DNA of 64,000 nt from Hermatobates lingyangjiaoensis (Eukaryota; Arthropoda; Insecta; Hemiptera; Hermatobatidae). Positions 12,020-24,395 of this stretch are shown in pieces. Both the position numbers and the translations under genes were made by a program. How positions within the stretch are numbered: the stretch's first letter is position 1; every line of letters begins with the position of its first letter. The stretch is taken from contig JAPFBL010000114.1 of NCBI GenBank assembly GCA_026182355.1, positions 493,501 to 557,500 of the forward strand. The letters run 5' to 3'. The notes under the pieces are model-generated. The model ran no database searches. It saw only the letters and a program-made list of their open reading frames with translations, and was not told where the DNA came from.

Positions 12020-12175
12020 GTGAAATGTGTTCCTTGGGAGTTCGTCTCTGGACTAGTAGGTCTCGAGTTCGATTCTCACAGTTACTTTGATTTCTTTGCG
12101 TGTGAAGTTAAAATATCTGATCATGCCGTCCATCGGAAAGGACGATAGGTCGTCGGTCCCTAGCCTGTAGGGTGT
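12020..12175 (+). repeat. tRNA-derived SINE, copy on + strand
   Basis: A B-box-like GAGTTCGATTCTC lies at 12065-12077. About 65 bases later the tail reads GGACGATAGGTCGTCGGTCC, then CTAGCCTGTAG. A matching tail (GGACGTTAAGCCGTCGGCCC, then CGAGCCTGTA) ends the minus-strand SINE at 40455-40620. The two copies therefore share a family by their tail, although their tRNA-like heads differ. The A box is degenerate. Confidence 0.6.
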
Positions 12176-12189
12176 CAAGTACTTGTAAA

Positions 12190-15100
12190 TGATTGGCACC
12201 TACTTTAAATACAGATGAATTAGGCTAAATTTGTTACTTCCGATGTAGCATAAGCCAGGTAATGTTGCTGACCTATTACTAAAATTAGTGTCAAATGATA
12301 ATGAAGCCACACTTTCCGCCCTTAGAACAGTACTGAAAGGCGAGAGCCTGTAAGTTGGCATTGGAAAGCAAAACGAAACTTTCTGCATTAGAGATGTATT
12401 CATTAAAAAAAAAATGTTATTTTTATATAAGTGAAGTCTGAATCTGAAATGTTATGAATCAGGAATAATACTCATGTTATTTAAATACAATTTTTAACCT
12501 AGATCACACACTGAAACAGAAGAGGGAACATAGGGTTTTTCAAGAAAAATAATATGGTAACATTACTAAAATCGGAAATTTCCTTTTTTTTTTAAGGCGT
12601 CAGTTACTACAGACATGTAAAGAAGTATTCATCTTGAACAGTAGAAAGAATAAGGATTAAATGAGTGGAGCCCATGGGCGGTCCACAGACATGACTAACC
12701 AACCCCTTGGCCACTGAGATGTCCAATGTGATGGGAAGTTAAGAAATAATTTCCGGTCCACACTTCTATGCCTTCACCATTAGCGCTGTTCTAGTCTAGT
12801 GTGGTTTGTTTGTTAGTTGGTGCCAATTCTATTGTGGGTTAGTTGTAGATCAGAGATGTAGATTTAGTCTTACTCATGCTCAATAGTGCAGCGATGTTAA
12901 ATGAGATGCTGACATCGTAGTAGAGCCGACAAGCTTATGATTTGCTAAAGACATTGAAGAAACTCCAGGTAGAGCTCTGAATGGAGATATCAAACTCTAT
13001 GCCTTCCACACCGACTACTAAATTTTGAAATTTCGATTATTTGCAAATATTATTAAGTGGAAATTAATGTAGTCACTATCGTAATAGAGTTTAAAAACTA
13101 TTAATGAATATAACCCTGTTATTAAACTAAGAAATCGGAAATTTACCCTTTTGACACAAGGGTTATGTCCGAAAACTGTTTTAGCTGTGATTTTGACATG
13201 CCAATTGTATAAGCTTTAGACTCACTGCTTTAAAGACTATCCGAAGTAGTAGAATATCAGTTTTTCTTACAAATGATATGGTTCAATGGCATAGCATGGC
13301 ATGTCTATTGCATTGTGTTAAATAATGAAATGGTAAATAGTATAGTGTTAATGGATAACTGAGAATAATGGTAGAGTGGAGTCACCCATATACTCGTATC
13401 ATGTTTACAATGAAATATACTGGATGGACTTTATAAAAATGAAATTATAACTGAATGACTTCCACTATACGACAGAAGTTGATTTCATATATGTCTAGTG
13501 TTAGTGTGATTTCGACTAATACAAAACGTTGTGGTCTGTGTAGTTATTGACCAAGTTTTTTCTACATAGAACAGGTGAATTTCCCTCTGACCTGAAAATT
13601 TACCAAATATAACATTTGTCAAATATTTTTAATATATCTGAGGAAAATAAAGCGTTGTAATAACAATCTAGAGTGGTCCGAAGAAACCATAATTTCAGCC
13701 CTTAGATCGGAATGAAACCAATAAGGGTGGAAGATAAAACATATTGCAATTTGTAATTTTCTTTTCAAATAGAATATTTTTAAATTATAAATGCTCATAA
13801 TGTGGCATTATTTATCAATATTCATAATTATCATACCCTATATTATAAGCCATAGATGTTTTACTGTAATATTCTTTCAAAATGAATCCTTTGAATTACT
13901 TGAATAATTGTTTCAAGAGAGAACAAAGTGAATCGTCTGTCCTAAGTAGGGCAGCTGGGCGAAAGGCATTGGCAAGGAATAACATTTCGGGACTCAAATT
14001 GACTACGAGAGTCGTAGAGGTCTAGGGTGAATATCGACCAAGGGCCAGAGGGATGGTGGAGACAGCCCTAAATTGGGAACATATCTGTCGATATGGTGAC
14101 CCTTAAGCGCTATGAAAGGAACGATTATGTAAACCGACTAGCCCTCCGTTTTCCCCAATGTTCCTCCTTCTGTCCTTCCTAACCGGATCAACTTTAGTCC
14201 CTTAAGTGTCTCCGAAGGGCTTCAAGCTCTTATGCAACTGGAGCTATCGAATGTCACGCCTTATTGATTTTCCCTTTGGCTGATGGAACTAACTGCTCGC
14301 TTGGAAAACTACCATTTTATAGAAGAAATTCTATTTAGAAGTTATAATTGTCATTCAGGAAGGTATCGCGATCTTTTAATCTCACCTTTTCTATGATAGT
14401 TCACCAATACAAGCCGCAGAAATACAAAGAAGTCTAATGTAAAAGTGTTAATGTGTCCTTCTACGTGGCAGGCTGAATTATCCTTAAATATTGCGTATTA
14501 GCAAATTTAGCATGTTTCTGCTAGTAGACCTCTCATATGTGCCATCTAATTTAATCAGATACGTTATAATACCATGTTAAAGATCGTACGGAATGAATAC
14601 CATATATTGAAAACTTTATTCATTTTTGAATAAGCGTTTAAAATTCGAACTTACTAACTTTATGTTAAATCGGTAATCATACACTATTTAGACTACACTA
14701 ACGAACAAGAGTTAGCAGATTCGAATCCTGTCCCTAAACCACCAAACTCATGATTTCTTCTAGATTATTTAACTTATCCCCGTCTTGATAAATGATAAAT
14801 CGCCTCCTTCATAAAGAATAGTTCTCTGATTCGAAATATTCCGAAGAATAATGATTCATAAATGTTAAAACTTATTATGTTAATATTATGTTTTTCATAG
14901 AAATTTAACCTTACTATGTACAGTATATTAAATGATTTAATCATTTAAATACGTTTTTTTGTTTTGTATAACATGGTCAAATATAGGTATAAAATAATTA
15001 AGGCACTTTCATACGCTTGTGCAAATGTACACCGTCCTAGCTAATCATTTGTGCGAATTTCACGTATTCATATATACTTTTTCCAATCCTTAGAGTAGTC

Positions 15101-16830
15101 CTATATAAGTAATAGTGTTAATAATAAACACTATTAGTATAAGTATAATAAACCTGAAAAGTCGTTATTTCGAAATGCGTGGATTTACATGTTTTAACGC
15201 TTTGAGTCCATTTTAGAAATTTGTTTGATGTGCTTGTTTGTGTTTGCGTATGCGAGAGGCAGGTGTCGGCATGTATTCAAAAGGCTGCAGGCTTGTAACA
15301 GGTGATACCCTTTGATGGATCATTTTGATATTGTACTCAAAGTTACCTCTTATCGTGTAAATGAATAATATTGCCTCGCTTTAGTCCGTATTATGTATTT
15401 TTAGACACTGTTTTTCCCTCAAAACTACTAACTCAAATGTTTTAATAATTATATAACTACTATTACCTGATAAATGCGATCATCATGAAATTAAACACAA
15501 GAATATTTTTTTACTGCAGCTTCAGTTGTGTAATTTTTTGTTACAATTTCCTTAAAGAAAAATATTAAGATGGTAAATTTTGAAAATATCAAAAACTATT
15601 TTTGTTTGCTAAACTGCATTAATTATTTTGATTGTAAAGTATACCTAAAATGATGTAGTTATAATAGAAATATCAATAATTTTAGACTATTAGAAGCGTG
15701 TTAATAGAGGATTTTAGAGGATTTTTCTACATTAACTAAAAAAAAAAAATTGTCATTAGTATTGAAGCTAACAGATTAATTAAGCTTGAAAATATTTTAA
15801 ACGGTTTTGATGTTTTTCAAGGAGATTTACGTTCTTTTTTAAAAATGACTAAATTTTCAAAGTATCAAGGCAAATATTAAAGTGATGAGGTTTTTTTAAA
15901 TAACTTTTGAGATTGAAGGGCTTTTGTGAGTTCGTTGGACGGGAACATTAAATCTTTCACTACTTCAATGCATTGTTTTAGTTAAATACCTGTAAAATAG
16001 CTAAAAATATTTATGATATAGTAGTTATAAGTTTTTAATGTATTTTTGGTGTGATATATTTATTTAATTCAATACTTGTTATCATTTTCAAATCAATATA
16101 TTTGAAGAATTGATAGTCTCTTTTTCTTTAGTTGGTTACAGTATAGTATAGTAATCCTGAAAATATTTTTTTTTCTTTCGTCCACGATTGACGAGTATAG
16201 TGGTACTCTGAATACTTCACGATGTCTGCCTGCATGTACCATAGCTAACTGGATGTCTGTCGAAGAAATTTAACACCCCTCAAATTGCGCCATTTGAGAA
16301 ATCATAATGCCATTTGACTTTTGGTATTGAAAAAAATGTGAATCTTTTCAGATAATTTTGATACATGAGAAAGATACTAACCCATTCTTCTGGTGGTCAT
16401 ATAAATTTTAAATTACATATTATTTAATGCGAATTAAAAATTTAATATATTTCATGATTTAAGAGAAATAAAAAAGTATTATCAACTTCCATCTCCAGTA
16501 AATTTTCAGATTGTTTTAAAATAACGATTCCATCTTTGTCATAACAGAGGAAATGATTATACCCACATTATAAAATTGGTTTTATATTAGTTTAATAATA
16601 CTTTCATCGTAGAGTTTGATTAAAGAAAATCCAAAAAGAATTATTTGTTAACTTGTTTGAAAATATTTTTAAGTTAAGTTGGGTGTAGCTGTTTATACAT
16701 TTTTTCAATGAAAACATAAATATAATAAGACTTTATGGTAATTACTCTATGTTGATTAATACAAATTTGTCAAAGTTATTTCTTTATTTTTAAAATTGTA
16801 TCATGGTATTGTTTTTTTGACCACAATTAC
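12190..16830. other. Gene-free stretch
   Basis: AT-rich sequence apart from a GC-richer patch at about 13930-14290, which I cannot assign: no long open frame, no repeat partner in this window and no recognisable RNA. A B-box-like AGATTCGAATCCTG at 14721-14734 has no convincing A box, so no tRNA is called. Confidence 0.5.
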
Positions 16831-16839
16831 TAATAAATA

Positions 16840-16923
16840 CTTTTCTTCTTCTCGGAACCACCTCTTTGCCTTTGAGGTGATTTCAAATTATTAACCTTGG
16901 CCAAGTTCCGAGAAGAAGAAAAG
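16840..16923. repeat. 84-bp closed palindrome with internal hairpins
   Basis: A 19-bp outer stem pairs 16840-16858 with 16905-16923 (CTTTTCTTCTTCTCGGAAC). Inside are a second stem (CACCTC/GAGGTG around TTTGCCTTT) and a third near-palindrome (AACCTTGGCCAAGTT). The predicted fold is a three-way junction. It has no coding frame and no tRNA boxes. It may be a tiny MITE or a structured RNA. Confidence 0.65.
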
Positions 16924-18969
16924 AATATAGTTGTATTTGGTCGCATAAATCGCATTATTGCTATTGGTGTAATTAATTTGACTACCATATTTCACGGCAC
17001 ATGCGGATTAGTTACGCATGTAAAGCGATGAAACACAAATTTTTGGTTTACACAATTGTCATTACGTCAGTAAACTGAATACTCCTGGCATGCCAGTCAG
17101 ACTCATAGAAATATTGAAATAAAGTAGAGAGCCTGATAGTAACAAACAAATCATCTTCGTGTAACGGTAACTGTTGAAATTTGTATCGTCCGATCCATTA
17201 TAGATGAGTGCACAAACAAATAATGAACAGAGGAATAAAAAAATAATTAAAAATATATTCTTATTATTCTATTTGAATTACCTTTTGGTATTTCTTTCAT
17301 GGTTTTACTTTTTTACATGGTTTTATTTTTTTGAGTACTATACAGCCCATGTTGCTTCACAGTAGTGCTTTGTACTGTTATTAGGAGTCCTCCTATCGCC
17401 ACATGGCTTAAAATATTTACAAAATCAACACTGAAATTCGAAAGGTATTTCAAGAATTGTGGATTTTCCTGGGTGCAGTGAATTTCCCTTTATAATAGGG
17501 TTACAACAGCTGGTATATGGAGTTTTCATTTGTTCTGAACCCTTTTATTCTCCCAGTTCTGCCTAGCCTATACACCCTTTTTTTCTTTTTTTTTTTCTTC
17601 CTTTAGAATGCTTCTTTTACTAAACTCCTTTAACGTAAATCCTATATATCGCTTTCTCTTAGTTCATTCTATGTGTGTTACTGACAAGGACTGTTAGCAG
17701 GCCAAGATCTCAGTGTCAGTTTAGAATTTCACGTTGTTTTAGTGTTTTTTTTTCATTTTTACTTTCTACATTACATTTTCATTTCAAGTAATTATTGTAA
17801 GATCCTTTACTGTGACATATGTGCAGATTTCTACTTTCGTTTAATTCCTGTGTAAGAATCAAAGAACAAGCGCACATACTGACTTTCATGTCTTAAGTCA
17901 GACGCGCCTAACTAAGTGCCAGTTGATCATGTCGTAACTGGACGTTGAATACAGAATAATTTAAGTAAGTAGTTTCAATTGGTCATTTTATCAACTGGAA
18001 GTTGTGATGGTTAGTACGCAACTTGGCGGTCAATAATAATTTAAGTAACACTAAATTTCTATTCGTCAGTACGTTACCAAGTGTTTATGGCCCCATAAAC
18101 ACGCCATATTATTCACTATGTAAATAACATATCTTGTATGAGAACTGTATTATGGCCAGAAAAATTATTATTTTGCTAATATTTGTTAAATTTATTCATT
18201 TTGGCATACATATTTCATGAATGTGTATTTTAAGAAGAAAGTGGTGTTATTCAGGTTAGCAGTTTGGCCTTGAAGTAGGAAACGTTATGACTTAAATATT
18301 GGCTAGAGAAAGTAAAGTTTTTGAAACTGTTACCCTTCTCTAAGATATTTACCAGCTTACTCAGGCTGGTTACATTATGCAGGTCGATGCAACCTCCTCT
18401 CTGCCCTACCCACTTCTTAGACAACCATTAAATAATCAACCCTTAACTTTTTAGCGCCTCCTTTAACTGCTTTATCATTTTTTAACGAATCATATTATCA
18501 TAAAACAGCTCACTCTATTAAGATATTAGTTATCTACTCCTTAAGCGTGCAGCGCAGGAGTACTGCTTTTAGTTTTTATAACTGCTGCTTTTGTTTAAAA
18601 GCCCCAAAGGAATCATTATCCCTCCCTATCCATTTTTATCTGTTTTAGTTTAATTATTAAAATCTTTTCGTTTTCATGGATGAACTGGAACATGATAATC
18701 TATATTGTCCTTCACAGACATTTCAAAGATATGAATACTCTAATAGTCGCATAAAATTTTAAGGAGTACAGCGTCGTTTTATTATATGCTTAGATCGACC
18801 ACTAGAATGACAGAAATATTTTATTTTGTTTTTTTTTCCTAATTTTCTATTTGCTCTAACCCATGGAAATATCTCTTAATATGAGTACACAGTGAGTAGA
18901 CGTTAGTCACTGCATTACTAGTAGGACTGGAAGTTGAAGATTACGTATTTTAATCATCATGTTTATGAT

Positions 18970-19560
18970 ACTGGGGGTTCAAAGATTTTGATAATACATA
19001 ATTAATACCAGGAATGGTATATAACAGTGGATATCGAGCAATTGGTTTTAGTAGGTTAGTTTTATAATGACGAGGTTTTCATGTTCTAGGATGTTCAAGA
19101 ATTTTTGATAATACATAATTAATACAAGGAATAGTATATAACAGTGGATATTGATCAATTGGTTTTAGTAGGTTAGCTTCATAATGACGAGGTTTTCATG
19201 TTCTAGGAGGTTCAAGGATTTTCGATAATACTATTTAATACAAAGAGTAATATATAACAGGGGAAATCCAGCCATTTGTTTAAGTAGGTTAATTTCATAG
19301 AGCGAGATTTTCATGATCTAGGAAGTTGAAGGATTTTTGGTAATACGGAATAAATTAAAGGAGTATTTTATAACAGTGGAAATCCAGCCATTTGTTTTAC
19401 TAGGTTACTTTCATTTTAATTTCAAGATTTCATTTCTAGGTTTTCATTTTATCTTGGTTCAAGGATTTTTGAAAACATGTAAATAATAGAAAGAGAAGTA
19501 TAAAACATTTGATATCCAGATATCTATTTTGCTACTTTAGTTTCATAATAAATAGAAGAT
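18970..19560. repeat. Tandem repeat of about 116 bp, five decaying units
   Basis: The block GGTTCAAAGATTTTGATAAT starts units near 18977, 19093, 19210, 19325 and 19457, giving spacings of 116, 117, 115 and 132 bases. Each unit also has a TATATAACAGTGGA-like block, a TTGGTTTTAGTAGGTTA block and a TTTTCATGTTCTAGGA block. Units 1 and 2 are the closest pair, and similarity falls steadily towards unit 5. No frame stays open through the array. Confidence 0.85.
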
Positions 19561-21800
19561 TTGGTAGTTTTTTATCACTATTTTCATAATCTTTGAGGTT
19601 TAAACTTTTCTATCGTTCCCTGTGCTATACAGCATGACAGACAAGCGGAACACTTCACCCAAGTCTCAAGAAATATATATAACCAACTGAATGTGGACAA
19701 AAACCGTTTGGCATTTACTTAGCGCCTTTGTTACAGTTGAAACTCGTAATCTAAGTAACTTGGCTCCTCAGCATTGATTGGAAGGATATAAGCGTCTGTC
19801 GCCTTCCTTAAGACTGGAACTCTAAACGACTCGCGATACATTAGCCAAATGGCCTAACTTTGATTATATCGCCGCCTATTGTCATGTGATTGCTCCAGCC
19901 CATCTCTGAAATTAAATTCTCAAAATATTTAGCAATTCAAGAAATAATCTTGTCATACCATAAGAAATGAACCTAACTTTACTCTCTATACCTTGCTGAT
20001 AATGTAAGCCACGTATTCAGTGTAGATAAGTTATTTGTAGTTAATTTAATTTAGAGTTGAAAGTCTTCAGTACTGTTTACCCGACTGCCGTAGGGCCACA
20101 TTAGTAACTTTGAAAAGTTGCAAGGACGGCACATTTGTCAATATAAAGCGATTTGCTTTGTCTGTCCCAAAATAAAGACTTCTCCATCATTAACTTCCCC
20201 GAGGCCACTTTTAGTTTTGTAGCGTGAAATGCAAAGGCTTTGTGTTTTATTTGATCATGATGGATTTATCAAAGTGTTAACAGTTCTTGAATGTCAATCT
20301 ATTGTGTCATAGTCAGAAGATGTAAGAGTTATGTTCTCTCTATTGTCCTGTTTTTAGTTTTTTTTTTTATATACAAATAATATTGTGGTGCATGTTCCCT
20401 ATTTCTGAACTTTTAGACTTCGACCTACAATATAATATCATTCATGAAACGGTTGAATATTTCATCATTGTTGTCGACCTAATGAAGCTAGTGATAGGAT
20501 ACCGTCTTCGTATACATAATAATATTTCTGCCAGTAATATTAAGTATAAGTTTTTCAGGGTTTTGTCATTGGATTTTCTTCTCAGAAAGTCAGGTCAGGT
20601 TTAGTATGTTCCTTTTTGCGTTTGGTTGTATTATTACGTCATCAAGTTTCTAAATAAGAACAACAAGTATTACGAATTGGACAAAGATATCAATAGACTA
20701 ATATGTTAAAGTTAAGTAATTCATTTATGTAATTTAAGTACTGTGATTCATATTCATATCGCTTAATACTTCATCTATGAGTAGTATGAAGAACAATATT
20801 CATAGTTTGTTTAGTTTTTTCTGAAGAATGATATTTTGGAGAGGTGGTTAGAGGTTACTGGAAATCAAAAGTTTAACTGGTGGTGCGATTGTCCTTAGCT
20901 GAGCGGTAATCCAAGAGGCATAGTTATTTGATGGGATCGCTATGATTCACTGGGGATGAGCATAAGTCGGTGGAGAGTGGAGGGTTACGTGGCCTATAAA
21001 CAACCCTCTTAGAGAGTGTGGGGAGGGGGGAGTTAGGAGTAAATAAGTGGTAAAATTTATAGAGGTAGTATTTTATGTAGTTGTGTCCTTCCATTTCCTT
21101 GTGGGCAGCGTCTCGCTCGCCCCCGCATCTGCCAACTCTCTCCCCTCTTGTAATAGTGACTTACTGTGCTTGCCCACTGGCGTACTTCTTGCTTAGCAAC
21201 CCACTTCCCACTCTTCATTCTAAAACCTCAACATTTCGCCTTCGCCGCTTTCTCCCTTATTTCATTACATGTGAAGACCAACACATCTTTACACTGCTCT
21301 CTGACATTCATGTGCTGTCATTAACACGTGCTCTACTGTCCTTCCCCATTACAGAGCCAAATAAATCTTCTCTCATGACTGCTCAATCGTTTTCCTCAAT
21401 ACAACAACCATCTTTGATATAACCACCTTATCATGATAACTCTGCGTGTTCACCATAGCGTCATTGGTAACCTCCACTTTGAGTTGATAGCTAGTGCTAG
21501 AATATTCAGTAATATATCTTATATGCAAAGAAAGTACAAAACATGTAGTATTTTATTTAAAATCTAAACGTTATCATCACAACACAGTCAACATCTAATA
21601 ATATAGAGCACCTGATTTTGGGTATTTTAAGATCTGAAATCTCATTATTTTATCATTACAGTTTAATACGAAATTCTTAATTTAAATAATGTGGCAGAAC
21701 CCAAGCGACCTGATCCTGTTTTTTTTCCACATAAATATTTTTTTGAAATTGCTGGTTCAACATTATACCATTTTGTAGCAAATAGATTAAATTAACTATT
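19560..21800. other. Gene-free stretch with pyrimidine-rich patch
   Basis: A C- and T-rich block at about 21081-21420 keeps one + strand frame open for 113 codons (MCPSISLWAASRSPPHLPTL at its start). The residues are dominated by S, L, P and T, as expected from biased composition. There are no splice-like borders or domain signatures, so I do not call it a gene. A weak tRNA-like order (TTAGCTGAGCGGTAATC, then GGGATCGCTATGATTC) lies at 20895-20950. Confidence 0.5.
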
Positions 21801-21809
21801 TGTTAATGA

Positions 21810-22132
21810 GTTGGGTTTTTGACTCTGACGAAGACCACTTGTTACGGTTGAAAGATCTTAGTCTTTTTTTTCCCATTTCATATTATGGTTTGGTCATATA
21901 TATATATATAACAAGTTTTTACATAAATACGTGAAATAACAATCCAATATGAAATGGGAAAACAAGACTAAGATCTTTCAACTGCAACAAGCGGTCTTCT
22001 CCAGTTGGGTTTTTGACTCTGACGAAGAAGTTGAAAGATCTTAGTCTTGTTTTCCTATTTCATATTGTGGTTTGATTATTTATTGTTATTTCACGTGTTT
22101 ATGTGAAATCTTTATATATATATATATATATA
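21810..22132. repeat. Composite fold-back element of the GACGAAGACC family
   Basis: It starts TTGGGTTTTTGACTCTGACG, then AAGACC, a stem-loop, and TTGAAAGATCTTAGTC. After a TA tract (21895-21911) comes an inverted copy, then a third, forward and internally deleted copy that ends in ATTTCACGTGTTTATGTGAA and a (TA)n tract. Other copies lie at 31166-31375, 35843-36114 and, in part, 55541-55603. The mixed order of half-units points to rearrangement or nested insertion. No coding capacity. Confidence 0.85.
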
Positions 22133-22899
22133 TTTATTTTCTCTATTTCCACTAATTTCCACTTCACAATGCCTTTGCCGACGGCTCGAGTTTCGCAGGG
22201 GTATCTTGTGATAAATATGAGATGTTATAAACACCGTAAGTAGACAATTACACACGCTCCTGATTATTTCAGCCTCTGTCAATCTTCAGAAGACAAGGGG
22301 AAAAACATGTGTTAAGGCGTGAAAGGCTTTTTGTCCATTAGACAGTGACAATCAGTATCTGTAACCTGACTATCTTAAAAACAGTAAAAATGAAAAAAAA
22401 ATATATTAAGATTCATGAAAGAAAGAAAATAAAAGGAAACTGAAAAGAAATAATATATATCTAACTCTCATAAATATAATCTAAATTGAATAATAATTAA
22501 TTTTCAGTGATTAAAAAAATTAAGATCTTTAAATACATCTATAAATAAATTAAATGATTAACGTGATAATTAATATTTCCATGTGGATAAAATTAAAAAA
22601 TAATATTACTACCCTCCATAAAATTGCCGTCTAAAGAGCAGTTGTAACTCACCAAGCTCTGGTTAATCTATTTAAGGTTCGAAATATAAACTGAAAATGG
22701 GCATCTATTTTGTGGGAATTAGCTGAGATATATGTGATAAATTTCATATATTTTTTTCAATAATAATTAAAATGACATGAGTCATTTGTTTGTACTTGGT
22801 GTGGCAGAAGCACGAATGCTGCACTACTGCTGGCTCTCAGTTACCATGTGTTACGAATTATAAATAGGTATTAGTAAATGGGGTTCTTACTTGATACAA

Positions 22900-22955
22900 G
22901 CAGGAATCGAATCCCGCCACTATCGGACTTACTATCTAAAGCTGCAAGGGATAAA
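22900..22955 (-). repeat. tRNA-derived SINE head fragment
   Basis: On the minus strand GGGATTCGATTCCTG (at 22901-22915) is a near-ideal B box. It is preceded by CTTTAGATAGTAAGTCCG, which could be a worn anticodon-side arm. The A box is not clean, and no tail shared with the other SINE copies is seen. Confidence 0.4.
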
Positions 22956-24337
22956 GGCAGATTTATGACTGCCTATCGGAGTCTTACGTAAACCTTGATT
23001 GTAGTAAACATTTTGAAAGCTTCTATTATAGATTTAACTGTATTCAAGTATGCTTACATGTAGTAATTCCTTTATACTAATGATGTTTAACTAAGATTAA
23101 CTATATTACATTCGAGATAAGAAATAATATTTTAGATTCTCAACAAACCAAAACAATAACCTACTCATCTATGTGACCATTATCAGCTTGGAAACTTAAA
23201 TAATATACACTAGTGGATGATGATATGTTACTAAAAACTTCAAATTCCTAATTTCTTGAGTAATATATTTCGACCGTTATTTCGTATTGGCTATTTGACC
23301 CTTATTACAACTCTCTTCCAGATAGTTCAAAATAAATGTGCACACCATACTCGTATATGACGGAAATGTGGATTTTCAAAGAGACGTCAGGTTGGGATCA
23401 ATTATGAAATTTACTAATAGACTGGTGATCAATAAGGTCATGAAAATCTTAACACATCTGCACTACGTTGTACTGTGACTGTTGATAAGATTCCATCATA
23501 GAAGCTGTTGTATAAATAGGAAGCCAATAGCCTTCCTGAACTGATCAATGAAGACAGAAAACTTACCGTACACTCTAACCTGCTAGTAAGAACACTTTTA
23601 CCTTAAATTTCCTGAAACCAATCCTCCTCCGACTAATCAGGTCATCAAATTAACAATAACAAACGACTCTAGACTCAAAGACCATACGACCACGAAACAT
23701 ACTCACCATAGACAGGACAGAAACTAACACATCGACCTACCCGACAGACCTGAACAATTAAAGTAGAACAAACAGAAAAGCAGGTGAAAGCCTCTGGCTT
23801 AGAACTGCCTGACCCCAACATGCATTTTCAATGCACGGAAATTCTCGTTGGTCGTTGGTTCATGAACTGACTTTTTCTTCACAATGCAATGTGGCTAAAA
23901 GAACAAGCGACGACAAAATAACGTAAACTAACAAAACAAAACAAAGTACCTACTATAGACATTTACGTACTGCCCCCACCATTACAGTAATAGAGTAATT
24001 CAGCAGTAGTAGGTCTCTCACCTAGACCTGCTAATTACAACGTGCACTACAGTGCCTGCAGAGGTTTTTTTTTCTTATAATATTTTATTCAGGGTTACGC
24101 AAGTTGAATGGTGGAACTTGAATGAAGTTATACTGCTAAATACTAAACAAACCTACATTAAATAATTATAAAGAATTTATGTTATTCAATATATTGTGTT
24201 AATGATTATTATTACCATGTTTATGCTAATAGATTATATTAATAGTTATCATCTGCTTTGAAGTAATACTGCTATTCATCATTAGTAGGCAGTAGTAGAC
24301 AAATACGTTATGCAGATTGTTGAAGTTTGTTGTCTGA

Positions 24338-24395
24338 GATTGGCCTCGTAGGTAGGTAACTGAACTGTTCGACTCATTATACTAGTTTGTTGTGA
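24338..24395 (+). repeat. Dispersed repeat, copy 1
   Basis: The order CTGAGATTGGCC, GTAGGTAACTGAACTGTTCG, ATACTAGTTTGTTG matches CTGAGATTGGTCC, GTAGCTGGACTGTATT, GCACTAGTTTGTTG at 29717-29776. The function is unknown; it may be a SINE or LINE fragment. Confidence 0.5.

Noticed and set aside
14690..14745. Possible tRNA gene with AGATTCGAATCCTG B box
   Set aside because: No matching A box or acceptor-stem pairing could be found around it.
21081..21422. 113-codon + strand open frame
   Set aside because: Low-complexity S/P/L/T-rich translation of a CT-rich stretch, with no splice signals and no domain.
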